Positions 20,241-30,003 of a stretch of 64,000 bases of DNA are shown here, piece after piece. The translations under genes and the position numbers were made by a program. The stretch is from Providencia stuartii (GTDB lineage Bacteria > Pseudomonadota > Gammaproteobacteria > Enterobacterales > Enterobacteriaceae): NCBI RefSeq assembly GCF_029277985.1, contig NZ_CP119546.1, forward strand, positions 4,332,946-4,396,945. Direction: 5' to 3'. Each line of letters starts with the position of its first letter. Within the stretch, counting starts at the first letter, position 1. Below the pieces are notes generated by a model. The model saw only the letters and a program-made list of their open reading frames with translations, had not been told where the DNA came from and did not search any database.

Positions 20241-20438
20241 CATGATGACTTTAATCGATTGAAATCGCATCTACACTTTAAGCCTTCCCCACTTAAGCTG
20301 ATACCCATTCAAAACCAATTCAATACGAGGAGTATAATTACAGCTCAAGCAATCGTTAGCTAATAATGAGTATGTTAATAGATAATTTTTCAAAAAATCT
20401 GGTGATACTCACATCACCAGATCCCATGAAATTTAATC

Positions 20439-21686
20439 TCAATCAGCTTTGATTTCACCTTCCCTCACATGATGATAGTGAAAAGTGAAATAGAAAATAA
20501 TAGCAAGCACAACGGTATACGATGAAAAAACAAGCCAAATCGTCTGCCAATCTTTAACGCCATCCACACTAAAGTAATCAACCACGAGTCCACTTAATAT
20601 CGCACCAAAATAAGCGCCAACGCCATTCACCATGGTCATAAATAATCCCTGAGCGCTTGCTCTCATTCGATGATCAACTTCTTTTTCAATGAAAATGGAG
20701 CCAGAAATATTAAAGAAATCAAAAGCACATCCATATACGATCATGGATAAAATCAGGAACATTAAACCAATTGCGGATGGATCGCCAAAAGCAAAAAAAC
20801 CAAATCTTAATGTCCAAGCTAACATGCTCAATAGCATGACTGTTTTGATGCCATAGCGTTTTAAAAAGAATGGAATGGCTAAAATAAACACAACTTCTGC
20901 CATTTGTGAAACGGATAATAAGATAGCAGGATACTGAACGATTAAACTATCTTGGTACAATGGGTCACGAGCGAAGTCGTGTAAGAATGGGCTACCAAAT
21001 GTATTAGTGATTTGTAAAACAGCCCCCAGTAGCATTGCGAATAAAAAGAAAACCGCCATTATCGGTTTTTTGAATAACACTAATGCATCAAGACCTAACT
21101 TACTAACCCAACTAGTAGAAATAGCTTTTTTGTTAACGGCAATATGCGGCAAAGTCAAAGAATATAGCGCCAACAACAATGAACAGCTACCCGCAATATA
21201 GAGTTGCATGCTACTTAATTCAAATTTTAATAGACTAATACTCCACATAGCGATAATAAAACCTACCGTGCCAAATACTCGAATAGGCGGAAAATTTGTC
21301 ACTGAATCTAGATGAAATTGGCTTAATGAGGAGTAACTAATTGAGTTGGATAATGCAATCGTTGGCATAAATGCCATCGCATTAATCAGCATTACCCAGA
21401 ACATCAATGTAGAGTCTGTTACGCTGGCGGCGTAGAATAACGAACCAGCACAGATAATATGACAAATCATATATAACCGATTAGCAGGGATATATTTATC
21501 TGCAATAATTCCGATAATACCCGGCATTAAAATAGCAGCAATCCCTTTCGAACTATAAACCATTCCAACTTCAGCGCCAGAGAAATTCAGTGTTTTCATC
21601 ATGTAGGCACCTAGCGTGACTAACCAACTTCCCCAGACAAAATATTGTAGGAATAACATGGTTTTTAGACGGGTTTTAATATTCAT
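20439..21686 (-). CDS. Nucleoside:H+ symporter, NupG/XapB family
   Basis: A 415-residue major facilitator protein with twelve hydrophobic segments. The start NIKTRLKTMLFLQYFVWGSW is typical of NupG and XapB (xanthosine permease), as is a GSGAEVG-like first loop. It would import purine nucleosides with protons. It is the last gene of a minus-strand cluster with an EamA transporter and a purine nucleoside phosphorylase, so uptake and phosphorolysis are linked. XapB is the closest idea because of the phosphorylase, but the exact nucleoside cannot be read from sequence. Confidence 0.87.
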   Translation of the reverse strand: MNIKTRLKTMLFLQYFVWGSWLVTLGAYMMKTLNFSGAEVGMVYSSKGIAAILMPGIIGIIADKYIPANRLYMICHIICAGSLFYAASVTDSTLMFWVMLINAMAFMPTIALSNSISYSSLSQFHLDSVTNFPPIRVFGTVGFIIAMWSISLLKFELSSMQLYIAGSCSLLLALYSLTLPHIAVNKKAISTSWVSKLGLDALVLFKKPIMAVFFLFAMLLGAVLQITNTFGSPFLHDFARDPLYQDSLIVQYPAILLSVSQMAEVVFILAIPFFLKRYGIKTVMLLSMLAWTLRFGFFAFGDPSAIGLMFLILSMIVYGCAFDFFNISGSIFIEKEVDHRMRASAQGLFMTMVNGVGAYFGAILSGLVVDYFSVDGVKDWQTIWLVFSSYTVVLAIIFYFTFHYHHVREGEIKAD

Positions 21687-21799
21687 ATCAATCTCCGTTT
21701 GGAGTTATATTCGTCAATACTTCAAGTGATAGCATAGTTATTTCACTCATTTACGCTCATCACAGCGCAATTATCGACTCAGCTGTAACCCCGAATTGT

Positions 21800-22702
21800 T
21801 TAACGTGTTTGTTTATTTGTTTTTATTTTCACTTCAGCAATTGCGACACCAAATAAGATAATGGCGACACCGACAAACTGAATGAATTCAAGAGGTAAAT
21901 GTAATACAGTTACGGACAATATGATGGTTACAGGCAATTGCATTGAACTGACTATTGTCGCTAAGCTCGTTCCAATCAATGGAGTACCTTTAGCAAACAT
22001 CCACATCCCAAAGAAAGAACCAAAAAAGGCCAATGGTAATCCGTAAGAGAAAAACAAGGAGTTAAATGTGGTGAAGTCTAATAAAAAGGTTGGAGGCACA
22101 ACAATCGAGGTCAAAATAGCCCCTCCTGTTACCATAATGGCTGAACGCATCATTGGTTCAGTTTTTACAGCAAGCGCGCCACTGACATAAACACGTACTG
22201 CATTTGATAGCGCTGCACATAAGCCAAATACAATACCTAACCAGTGGAATTGCACACTCGAACTGTTCAGTAGCCCTGTCGCTAGTAAGGTTCCAACTAA
22301 GATAAAGAGTACTGATAAGATCGTCATGACGGTAGGCATTCGGCGAGTCACAATAGAATTAATCGCGACTCCCATCCAAGTGAACTGCAAAAATAGCACA
22401 ACCCCCAATGCCGGTGATAAATACTGTAATGAGGCGTAATAGAGTAGTCCCGTTAACCCAGTAGTGGTTCCCGTCAATAACATTAATGTTGATTGCTTTC
22501 CTGTTGGCCAGTTTAGCGTTTTTTTTCTCATCGCTGATCCAGCTAACACAAACACCCAAAGTAATGCCGCACCTAAAACAGTTTGACTACCAATCACATC
22601 ATTTAAAGAGAATCCAGCCTGATAAGCCAATACAACCAATGTTGATAAAATGCCATAGCTACAAGCGCCAAGCGAAACTAAAACTAGCCCCTTTAATTTC
22701 AT
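21800..22702 (-). CDS. EamA/DMT family transporter
   Basis: A 300-residue membrane protein with ten hydrophobic segments and two EamA repeats (about residues 5-140 and 150-290), the drug/metabolite transporter fold. It lies between the nucleoside permease and the purine nucleoside phosphorylase. It may export a base or related product left over after phosphorolysis; this is an inference from context only. Gaps are 54 bases to the phosphorylase and 113 to the permease. Confidence 0.85.
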   Translation of the reverse strand: MKLKGLVLVSLGACSYGILSTLVVLAYQAGFSLNDVIGSQTVLGAALLWVFVLAGSAMRKKTLNWPTGKQSTLMLLTGTTTGLTGLLYYASLQYLSPALGVVLFLQFTWMGVAINSIVTRRMPTVMTILSVLFILVGTLLATGLLNSSSVQFHWLGIVFGLCAALSNAVRVYVSGALAVKTEPMMRSAIMVTGGAILTSIVVPPTFLLDFTTFNSLFFSYGLPLAFFGSFFGMWMFAKGTPLIGTSLATIVSSMQLPVTIILSVTVLHLPLEFIQFVGVAIILFGVAIAEVKIKTNKQTR

Positions 22703-22756
22703 TGAATACCTACCTACTTGTTTCTATGACATTCTTTATATTATTTTGAGAATAAG

Positions 22757-23575
22757 TTAGAAGCGAGCAATCACGCCAGTGACTAATTGCAAGAAGGTGG
22801 CTTTCACTTTTTCAGCCGTTTCGATCACTTCATCATGGCTCAGAGGCTGTTCCAAAATACCGCAAGCCATATTCGTTAAGCAGGAAATACCAACCGTTTT
22901 AATTTGTGAATGATGGGCCACCAGTGCTTCAGGTACCGTTGACATACCAACAGCATCAGCGCCTAATGTTCTAATCATGCGGATTTCAGCAGGTGTTTCA
23001 TACGTTGGGCCAGTCCACCACGCGTAAACGCCTTGACGCACGGAAACCCCTTGTTCTTTAGCAACATCCAAAATTATTTGACGTAGTTCTTTGTTATAAA
23101 CTTCACTGACATCCAAGAAACGGACACCTAATTCAGGGTTATTTGGCCCAATCAATGGGTTATTTGCAGTGAGGTTAATATGGTCAGTAATCACCATCAG
23201 GTCGCCAGGGTTAAAGTCGGTATTCACTGCACCACATGCGTTAGTAATGATCAGTTTTTCTACCCCGAGTGCTTTCATCAATCGCACAGGAAAGGTCACT
23301 TGGTCGAGCGAAAAACCTTCGTAATAGTGGAAACGGCCTTTCATCGCGACCACATTTTTACCCGCGATAGTTCCGATCACCAATTCATTCGCGTGGCCAA
23401 CAGCCTCAGATTTTGCAAAATGGGGGATTTCGCTATAAGGAATATGAACCGCGTTTTCTAATGTATCTGCGAATGGACCTAGACCTGACCCTAAAATGAT
23501 ACCAACGGTTGGTTTAATGTCGGTGTGAGTCTCAATGAAGCGTAAGCTTTCTAAAATATCATTGGTGTTATGCAT
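22757..23575 (-). CDS. Purine nucleoside phosphorylase (XapA/PNP-II type)
   Basis: A 272-residue trimeric-type purine nucleoside phosphorylase that splits purine (deoxy)nucleosides with phosphate into base and (deoxy)ribose 1-phosphate. The motifs GSGLGPFAD near residue 29, KGRFHYYEG near residue 80, the NACGAVN box near residue 115 and the base-site region YAWWTGPTYETPAEIRM near residue 190 are clear. It resembles E. coli XapA (xanthosine phosphorylase) more than DeoD in length and motifs. It is the first gene of the minus-strand nucleoside cluster and is divergent from a ROK regulator. Confidence 0.9.
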   Translation of the reverse strand: MHNTNDILESLRFIETHTDIKPTVGIILGSGLGPFADTLENAVHIPYSEIPHFAKSEAVGHANELVIGTIAGKNVVAMKGRFHYYEGFSLDQVTFPVRLMKALGVEKLIITNACGAVNTDFNPGDLMVITDHINLTANNPLIGPNNPELGVRFLDVSEVYNKELRQIILDVAKEQGVSVRQGVYAWWTGPTYETPAEIRMIRTLGADAVGMSTVPEALVAHHSQIKTVGISCLTNMACGILEQPLSHDEVIETAEKVKATFLQLVTGVIARF

Positions 23576-23763
23576 GGAAATCTCCGAAATAGTACCAAAA
23601 GGATGAATAAGGGGGATGATAAAGCAATTTAAAAACTGTACAGCGATCTTAATCTCATTTTAAGAAAAAGATTCTCGCTATGATATCGACCAAAGAGCAG
23701 TACTTTCTGAGCAAATCTGCTAATCTTTGACGCGGTATCTCTTGATAAGAAAAGGGTGATGAC

Positions 23764-24966
23764 TTGTTACTGACATTATTGAATGAATTTCGCACCTCTA
23801 AGAATTCCAAAACTCGTAAGCTGAAAATGCTTTATCGATTAATTTTGAATCATGGGCCGATTAGAGCGGAAGAGTTATCATCACTGGCGAGTATGAAACC
23901 TGCAACTTGTGCAAGACTGCTTGATGAGTTGAGTAAAAGCCAATTGATTTCTACGTCAGAGCTTGGCGAGTCAACGGGTGGACGTAAGCCAATACTGTAC
24001 AGCATTAACTCTGATGATGGCTATGTTGTCGGTATTGAGATGAGTGATCTCTATTCAACGATTCTATTACTCAACTTAAAATTAGATATTTTAGGCATGC
24101 TCAAAATAAAAAATGAGCAATTAGAAACAGCGGAAAAGATGCTGGATAACCTATTAATAAAAGTTGAACAGTTATTATCTGAGCATCAACTCACCACAGA
24201 AAAAATATTGGGTATCGGCATTGCCATTGACCATATATTAGAACGCGATAAGGTCGACTTTAGTCAGTATGATGCAAGAATTACTGACTTATTCAGTTAT
24301 ATTAATGACAGAGTTCCCTGCTTTGTCACGCTAGGCAGCGGCATTACTTTCGCTGCACTTGCCGAATATCGGTTACGCTATCATTCAAAAAGCCAACGCT
24401 TTTTATTTACAACCTGTGATACAGATATACGAAGTTGTACCGTCATTAATAATACATTTGCGCCTGCATCAATTAGCACCGCTCAAGCTTTCGGTCATAT
24501 CACCATTGATATTCGGGGCCAGCGATGTGAATGTGGCTCATATGGTTGTTTGAAACAATACAGCTCATTATCAGCGATAAAAACACGCATTATTCAGCAA
24601 ATTCGCTTAGGAAAATCTTCAGTAATAAATAAACTGGTTAGTACTGAAGCAGAAATTAATTACCATACTATTTTTCAAGCTCTCGCCATGGATGATCAGT
24701 TGTGTTTGGATGTGTTAGAAGAAGCTGCCTATTATTACGGCCTAGCGCTAGCAAATGCTATTTTGACATTACAGCCTGATGTTGTAGTGTGTGGTGGAAC
24801 ACTGACACCCAAAAATCATTTTTTTGCGATGACAAAGAAATCGATAGAAGAAAAAATGTCCGCATTCCCACATATTAAAACACGTATTTTTCCAGCAAAT
24901 GACTCATATGAGGTGGTAGCACAAGGGGCTGGAGGGATGGTATTGGAAAATTATTTATCTGACTAA
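23764..24966 (+). CDS. ROK family transcriptional regulator
   Basis: A 400-residue repressor-type ROK protein. An N-terminal winged helix-turn-helix (IRAEELSSLASMKPATCARLLDEL, about residues 34-57, with wing TGGRKPI) is followed by an actin-like ATPase/sugar-binding fold. The ROK zinc motif is present as GHITID then CECGSYGCLK near residue 262; the usual acidic residue after GCL is lysine here. The start is TTG with AAGGG upstream. It is divergent from the purine nucleoside cluster, an unusual partner for a family that usually senses sugars, and lies 42 bases before thiM on the same strand. Confidence 0.85.
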   Translation: MLLTLLNEFRTSKNSKTRKLKMLYRLILNHGPIRAEELSSLASMKPATCARLLDELSKSQLISTSELGESTGGRKPILYSINSDDGYVVGIEMSDLYSTILLLNLKLDILGMLKIKNEQLETAEKMLDNLLIKVEQLLSEHQLTTEKILGIGIAIDHILERDKVDFSQYDARITDLFSYINDRVPCFVTLGSGITFAALAEYRLRYHSKSQRFLFTTCDTDIRSCTVINNTFAPASISTAQAFGHITIDIRGQRCECGSYGCLKQYSSLSAIKTRIIQQIRLGKSSVINKLVSTEAEINYHTIFQALAMDDQLCLDVLEEAAYYYGLALANAILTLQPDVVVCGGTLTPKNHFFAMTKKSIEEKMSAFPHIKTRIFPANDSYEVVAQGAGGMVLENYLSD

Positions 24967-25008
24967 ATCATAGCCGTTAGTTTATGTAGACGAGGAGAGG
25001 AGAAAAAA

Positions 25009-25776
25009 ATGCAATTTGAAACTGTTTCAGAAACTCAAATTTCAAAGACTAAACAGTTATTTACTGTGCACTCTCCATTGATCCATTGTATGACTAATGA
25101 TGTTGTACAAACCTTTACCGCCAATATTTTATTAGCGATAGGGTGTTCACCGGCCATGGTTATTGAGCCTGAAGAAGCAGAACAATTTGCGGCGATTGCT
25201 GATGGTGTGTTGATTAACGTGGGAACCTTAACTTCTGATCGCCAGTCTGCAATGCGTTTAGCCGTTTATAGCGCTCGACACGCCCAGAAACCATGGGTTT
25301 TAGATCCTGTTGCGGTGGGTGCTCTTCAGTTTCGAACTCAGTTTTGTCGAGAACTGTTGAAGCTAAACCCCACAGCCATTCGCGGTAATGCTTCCGAAAT
25401 CATGGCATTGGCGGGGTCGAGTCAAGGTGGGCGCGGGGTCGATTCATTAAATACCCCCAATGATGCCTTACCCGCAGCTCAAGCTCTTGCTCGTGAAGTC
25501 AACACCATGATTGTGATAAGTGGCGAGGTTGACTATGTCACTGACGGTCACAGAACGATTGCGATAACAGGCGGACACCCCATAATGACCCGTGTGGTTG
25601 GCACGGGTTGCGGGCTATCGGCCGCTGTTACCGCAGCTTGTGCCCTACCTGGTGACCGATTACTTAATATTGCAAATACCTGCGCCATCATGAAACAAGC
25701 TGGTGAAATTGCGAAGAGAAATTGCCGAGGAACGGGCAGCTTTATTCCTGAATTTCTTGATGCCTTATCACAGTAG
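25009..25776 (+). CDS. thiM: Hydroxyethylthiazole kinase
   Basis: ThiM phosphorylates 4-methyl-5-(2-hydroxyethyl)thiazole, salvaging the thiazole half of thiamine. The 255-residue protein has the N-terminal [18 protein letters not shown] motif, DPVAVGA near residue 102, the [10 protein letters not shown] region near residue 125 and the C-terminal GTGCGLSAA anion-hole motif near residue 201. A strong GGAGAGGAG precedes the start. It stands without thiD or thiE, and the 42-base gap from the ROK gene leaves no room for a TPP riboswitch. Confidence 0.94.
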   Translation: MQFETVSETQISKTKQLFTVHSPLIHCMTNDVVQTFTANILLAIGCSPAMVIEPEEAEQFAAIADGVLINVGTLTSDRQSAMRLAVYSARHAQKPWVLDPVAVGALQFRTQFCRELLKLNPTAIRGNASEIMALAGSSQGGRGVDSLNTPNDALPAAQALAREVNTMIVISGEVDYVTDGHRTIAITGGHPIMTRVVGTGCGLSAAVTAACALPGDRLLNIANTCAIMKQAGEIAKRNCRGTGSFIPEFLDALSQ

Positions 25777-25783
25777 AATAACT

Positions 25784-25819
25784 AGCCATCATTAATAATT
25801 TTGTGATGGCTTTCCTTTA
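25784..25819 (+). terminator. Terminator after thiM
   Basis: AGCCATCA (25784-25791) and TGATGGCT (25804-25811) form an 8-bp stem followed by TTCCTTTAT, eight bases after the thiM stop. It lies between convergent genes. Confidence 0.75.
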
Positions 25820-26521
25820 TAAACGTGTTTTCTTACCGCGAATTTTACGTGACCAATGGCGAATATTATTTCGCAACATAATGAATCGGTACATAAAACT
25901 CTTTTTATCTGGTTCGATACCATAAAACCGTTTTAATGCGATTAAATCATTCGCTTTGCAAATCGCGAGGTTACCAAAATCTGATAAATCAATAATTTTC
26001 AGACCATGCTCAGTCAGTACCAAATTACCGGCATGAATATCATTTGATGATAAATTATAGGCGTGCAGTTGGCTAATTAATGCTGCTATTTCAGAATAAT
26101 AAGGGGTGATATCGTTAATTTCAGAGAGTACCGTTCCCTCAACATATTCGGCAATAATCCAAGTTTCAATCGATTCTCGGCATCGCATTTTCTCTGCCAC
26201 AAAATAAATATCATTGGTGATGGTACAACCTTGGTTTTGTGCTTGAACTAAACGAACAAGTAAGCGAGAAAAATAAGGGCCGTACATCATACGCATAATA
26301 CGTTTTTCTAAACGACTATCACGCTCTTTTTCGCATTTAATAATGTAGTTTTTTCCATCAATATTAATACGAGCGACGCTACGCTCCATATTTCCACTAT
26401 TGAGATTTTTACCGATAATTTTTCCTTGAATATAATCATCAATAACTTGCCAATAATCAATCTCACTTTCTTTTTGGTATACTTGATATCCATTTTTTTG
26501 TGTCTTTATTATTTTATTCAT
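25817..26521 (-). CDS. waaY: LPS core heptose(II) kinase-like protein (WaaY-like)
   Basis: A 234-residue kinase-like protein resembling WaaY (RfaY), which phosphorylates heptose II of the inner core after WaaP and WaaQ have acted. Visible features are the lysine in YIIKCEKE near residue 60, the YFVAEK segment near residue 108, the catalytic-loop equivalent NDIHAGNLVL near residue 160 and KIIDLSDFG near residue 175 with the metal aspartate. The loop reads SNDIHAGN where WaaY has SGDPHRGN. It is about 15 kb from the core operon, next to ugd and an epimerase, forming a second surface-sugar group. Confidence 0.8.
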   Translation of the reverse strand: MNKIIKTQKNGYQVYQKESEIDYWQVIDDYIQGKIIGKNLNSGNMERSVARINIDGKNYIIKCEKERDSRLEKRIMRMMYGPYFSRLLVRLVQAQNQGCTITNDIYFVAEKMRCRESIETWIIAEYVEGTVLSEINDITPYYSEIAALISQLHAYNLSSNDIHAGNLVLTEHGLKIIDLSDFGNLAICKANDLIALKRFYGIEPDKKSFMYRFIMLRNNIRHWSRKIRGKKTRL

Positions 26522-26640
26522 CGCCCGCCACTCAGCCCTACCCGCTATTAAAAGCTGATGCTAACAATTAGTGATATTTATTTCTTAGCGATTATTGCAG
26601 ATTACTCGAGTGATTCAATTAAACTAGGCAGTAAAATGAC

Positions 26641-26678
26641 AAAAAATAGTCAACTAGCCAGCGTGATAACTGGCTAGT
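26641..26678 (-). terminator. Terminator after ugd
   Basis: ACTAGCCAG (26653-26661) and CTGGCTAGT (26670-26678) form a perfect 9-bp stem with an 8-base loop. On the minus strand it is followed by TGACTATTTTTTG. It lies about 30 bases past the ugd stop. Confidence 0.75.
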
Positions 26679-26710
26679 GATAGAAGCAATATATTGGAAG
26701 GGATCTTAGT

Positions 26711-27877
26711 TTAATCGTTACCAAAAAGATCACGGGTATACACTTTATCCGCCACATCTTCGATTTCAGGTACCATCCGGTTAGCCAAAATAATGTCGCT
26801 GTCCGCTTTAAAGGCCTCAAGGTCACGATAGACTTTCGAGCGGAAGAACTCATCTTCTTTTAGCACTGGCTCATACACAATCACTTCGATACCTTTGGCC
26901 TTAATACGTTTCATCACGCCCTGCACCGCAGAGGCACGGAAATTATCAGAGCCTGCCTTCATCACCAAACGGTATACCCCCACTTTACGTGGCGCTTTGG
27001 CAATAATCGCATCGGAAATAAAGTCTTTACGTGTGCGGTTAGACTCCACAATGGCGTTAATCAGGTTATTCGGCACATCATCGTAGTTTGCCAACAACTG
27101 TTTGGTGTCTTTAGGGAGACAATACCCGCCGTAACCGAAAGAGGGGTTGTTGTAGTGGCTACCGATACGCGGGTCTAATGACACCCCTTCAATGATTTGT
27201 CGTGCGTTCAAACCACGGCTTTCTGCATAGGTATCTAATTCATTGAAATAAGCGACGCGCATCGCCAAATAGGTGTTTGCAAACAGTTTAATCGCTTCGG
27301 CTTCCGTGCCATCGGTAAACAGCACAGGAACGTCTTTTTTGATGGCACCTTCGAGCAATAAGTTCGCAAAAGTTTCCGCACGCTCAGAGCGCTCGCCCAC
27401 CACAATACGAGAAGGGTGCAGGTTATCCCAAAGTGCGCGACCTTCGCGTAAAAACTCAGGCGAGAAAATGACATTGGTGTAGCCGAACTCTTCACGTAAA
27501 CGCTCGGTGAAGCCGACAGGAATAGTGGATTTGACGATAATCGTGGCATCGGGGTTAATTTTCTGCACGTCATGAATGACCGACTCAACCGATTTAGTAT
27601 TAAAGTAGTTGGTTTTTGGGTCATAATCTGTCGGTGTTGCCACAATCACGTACTGGGCGCCAGTATAGGCTTCAACGATATCTTGCGTGGCACGGAAATT
27701 GAGTGTTTTTTCCCGTAGAAACTGCTCGATTTCAGCATCAATAATTGGTGACTGTTTGTTATTCAGCATCGCCACTTTTTCGGCAATGATATCGACTGCC
27801 ACCACTTCATGGTGTTGTGACAGTAACATGGCATTAGACAGACCCACATAGCCTGTACCCGCAATTGCTATTTTCAA
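26711..27877 (-). CDS. ugd: UDP-glucose 6-dehydrogenase
   Basis: Ugd oxidises UDP-glucose to UDP-glucuronate with two NAD+. The 388-residue protein has the Rossmann start [10 protein letters not shown], the substrate-binding FSPEFLREG near residue 138, the invariant lysine in [14 protein letters not shown] near residue 197 and the catalytic Cys253 in [15 protein letters not shown]-glucuronate feeds L-Ara4N lipid A modification and, with the upstream epimerase, UDP-galacturonate for LPS core and capsule. It follows the epimerase gene by 59 bases on the same strand. Confidence 0.96.
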   Translation of the reverse strand: MKIAIAGTGYVGLSNAMLLSQHHEVVAVDIIAEKVAMLNNKQSPIIDAEIEQFLREKTLNFRATQDIVEAYTGAQYVIVATPTDYDPKTNYFNTKSVESVIHDVQKINPDATIIVKSTIPVGFTERLREEFGYTNVIFSPEFLREGRALWDNLHPSRIVVGERSERAETFANLLLEGAIKKDVPVLFTDGTEAEAIKLFANTYLAMRVAYFNELDTYAESRGLNARQIIEGVSLDPRIGSHYNNPSFGYGGYCLPKDTKQLLANYDDVPNNLINAIVESNRTRKDFISDAIIAKAPRKVGVYRLVMKAGSDNFRASAVQGVMKRIKAKGIEVIVYEPVLKEDEFFRSKVYRDLEAFKADSDIILANRMVPEIEDVADKVYTRDLFGND

Positions 27878-27936
27878 AACTGACCTCTCAAATCCATCTT
27901 AGTAGATTACAGGGTATCCTTCATCAATATCATAAG

Positions 27937-28938
27937 TTACAGGCGATAGTATGACTGATACCAATCAACAAACGCTTGTACACCCTGTTCAATAGAAACT
28001 TGTGGACGATATCCCGTCACCTTAAATAAGTCTTCGGTATCCGCCCAAGTGGTATACACATCCCCAGCCTGCATAGGTAAAAAGTTTTTGATCGCTTTTT
28101 TGCCTAAGGATTTTTCCAGTGCGGCAATAAAATCCGTTAACTGAACCGGTTGCCCATTACCAATATTGTATAACCGGTATGGGGCGCGACTCTGTGCAGG
28201 AGAAAGAGAACCATTTTCTGGGTCTGCTTGTGGGATTATATCGGAAATACGGATAACCCCTTCCACGATATCATCAATAAAAGTGAAATCACGACTGAGA
28301 TTGCCGTTATTATAAACATCAATGGGTTCACCAGCTAAAATGGCTTTAGTAAATTTAAATAACGCCATGTCTGGACGACCCCATGGGCCATACACCGTGA
28401 AAAAACGTAAACCGGTCGTTGGCAACTGGTAAAGATGAGAGTAGGAGTGAGCCATTAACTCATTGGCTTTCTTCGTTGCTGCATACAGGGAAACCGGATG
28501 GTCGGTCGGCATATCAGTACTGAATGGTGTTTGATTGCTTATGCCATACACGGAGCTAGACGAGGCATACACTAGGTGTTTGACGTTTGCCTGTCGGCAT
28601 CCTTCAAGGATCGCCAAATGGCCATTGAGATTACTGTCTGCATACGCAAAGGGATTTTGCAGTGAATAACGAACGCCAGCTTGAGCGGCAAGGTGGATCA
28701 CACGGTCAAAATCTTCTTGCGTACAAAGTACAACCACTTTTTCTCGATCGGTAATATCAAGTGGGATAAAACGAAAATGAGGATAGTGTTCAAGAATATG
28801 TAGACGGGATTGTTTCAGCCCCTGATCGTAATAAGCGTTCATGTTGTCGATACCGACAACTTCATGCCCACTATCTAATAAACGCTGACATAGTCTAAAG
28901 CCAATAAAACCTGCACTGCCAGTAACTAAGTATTTCAT
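27937..28938 (-). CDS. UDP-glucuronate 4-epimerase-like SDR
   Basis: A 333-residue extended short-chain dehydrogenase/reductase. The N-terminal NAD-binding TGSAGFIGFRL, the catalytic SSSVYG serine-tyrosine region near residue 125 and YAATKK (YxxxK) near residue 150 are intact. The GIDNMNAYYD start and the TVYGPWGRPDMAL segment are typical of UDP-glucuronate (UDP-GlcA to UDP-GalA) epimerases. Placement directly before ugd strengthens this, since Ugd makes UDP-GlcA. The product would be a galacturonate donor for LPS core or O antigen. Confidence 0.88.
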   Translation of the reverse strand: MKYLVTGSAGFIGFRLCQRLLDSGHEVVGIDNMNAYYDQGLKQSRLHILEHYPHFRFIPLDITDREKVVVLCTQEDFDRVIHLAAQAGVRYSLQNPFAYADSNLNGHLAILEGCRQANVKHLVYASSSSVYGISNQTPFSTDMPTDHPVSLYAATKKANELMAHSYSHLYQLPTTGLRFFTVYGPWGRPDMALFKFTKAILAGEPIDVYNNGNLSRDFTFIDDIVEGVIRISDIIPQADPENGSLSPAQSRAPYRLYNIGNGQPVQLTDFIAALEKSLGKKAIKNFLPMQAGDVYTTWADTEDLFKVTGYRPQVSIEQGVQAFVDWYQSYYRL

Positions 28939-29070
28939 ATTAATGTTCTTCTAGCGTTAAGCCGTACTCAATAGTTCGAGACGAACCATTCAATGGTAAT
29001 TTAGAGTATAAGACCTATAAATGTAGCAATGGTTTTATTTGCCAGTAAATAAAAATGCGCTGAAGAACAA

Positions 29071-30003
29071 TTAAGACGTTTCTGGCATGACTTTTTTCAG
29101 ATTGGATTGCTGTATTTCCGTTATTGTTGGAGCGCCAGCTGGGCCTTGCTGACTCACCACAATCGCGGCAACATGGTTCCCAAGGTCAACACACTCTTTC
29201 AATGACAACCCGTGAGATAATCCAGCTAATACTCCAGCGGTATGTGCATCGCCAGCGCCTATCGTATCAACAACAGAAACTTGATACGCGGGTACAAACT
29301 GGGGTTGTTTATGTGGCTGACACAACCATGCCCCTTGACTATCTAAGCGAACAATTAACGTGATGCCGTTATGGTTGGCATACTCCACCGCAAGTTGTAT
29401 TAAGTCACCGTCTCCGCAAAGAAAACGGGCCTCATCGCGATTGACTGTCAAAATAGTTCTATTGGCAGGTAATTGGGCGATAAAATCACGGGGGAGAGCC
29501 GCAAGCCGTGGCCCTAAGTCCAAAACAATCGTTTGTGTGGGGCAATCATGGAGCAGCCATTCCTGCAACGCTTCCCCTTGTTGGCAACCTAATTCATAAC
29601 CGCTGGCATAGATGATACCCTCTGTAGGTAGTGGAAGAGCTTGTAGTTCAGCTCTATTCCACTCTTCTTCACAGCCAGGAATTGAAATAAATGTCCTTTC
29701 GCCATCAGGTTCAGTGAGGGCGAAACACCAGCCATTATCTTGCGTATCACTCGTCAAAATAGGCTTTACACCCAGTTCCGATAATACGTGGCGAACACGC
29801 TCTCCCCATTGCCCCTTGCCTACTCGGATACCATTCACCAAGGGGATTTGTAGACGGCTTAAAGCACGCAGGACATTAAATGCACACCCACCAATCTGCC
29901 ATCCATGGTCACGAGCGGCAATGTCTTCACCGCGACGGGGCATTCTCGCGATACTCAATACACAATCACCCGCAGCTGCACCAATCACAATAACAGTGCG
30001 CAT
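29071..30003 (-). CDS. PfkB family carbohydrate/nucleoside kinase (YegV-like)
   Basis: A 310-residue ribokinase-fold enzyme. The N-terminal GG motif (IGGCAFNVLRAL near residue 37) and the C-terminal DTIGAGDAHTAGV motif near residue 247, with the catalytic aspartate and anion hole, are complete. It is the last gene of an operon with an NCS1 permease and an ADP-ribosylglycohydrolase (frameshifted here), opposite a GntR regulator. This parallels E. coli yegTUVW, whose substrate is not established. Its ATG overlaps the permease stop (TAATG), so the two are translationally coupled. A sugar or ribosyl nucleoside substrate is likely. Confidence 0.88.
   Translation of the reverse strand: MRTVIVIGAAAGDCVLSIARMPRRGEDIAARDHGWQIGGCAFNVLRALSRLQIPLVNGIRVGKGQWGERVRHVLSELGVKPILTSDTQDNGWCFALTEPDGERTFISIPGCEEEWNRAELQALPLPTEGIIYASGYELGCQQGEALQEWLLHDCPTQTIVLDLGPRLAALPRDFIAQLPANRTILTVNRDEARFLCGDGDLIQLAVEYANHNGITLIVRLDSQGAWLCQPHKQPQFVPAYQVSVVDTIGAGDAHTAGVLAGLSHGLSLKECVDLGNHVAAIVVSQQGPAGAPTITEIQQSNLKKVMPETS

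Noticed and set aside
24967..25008. A TPP riboswitch before thiM
   Set aside because: The gap is 42 bases, too short for the THI element, and no THI box sequence is visible.
27235..27645. 136-codon frame inside ugd, same strand, other register
   Set aside because: A shadow of ugd, which is complete and unmistakable in its own frame.
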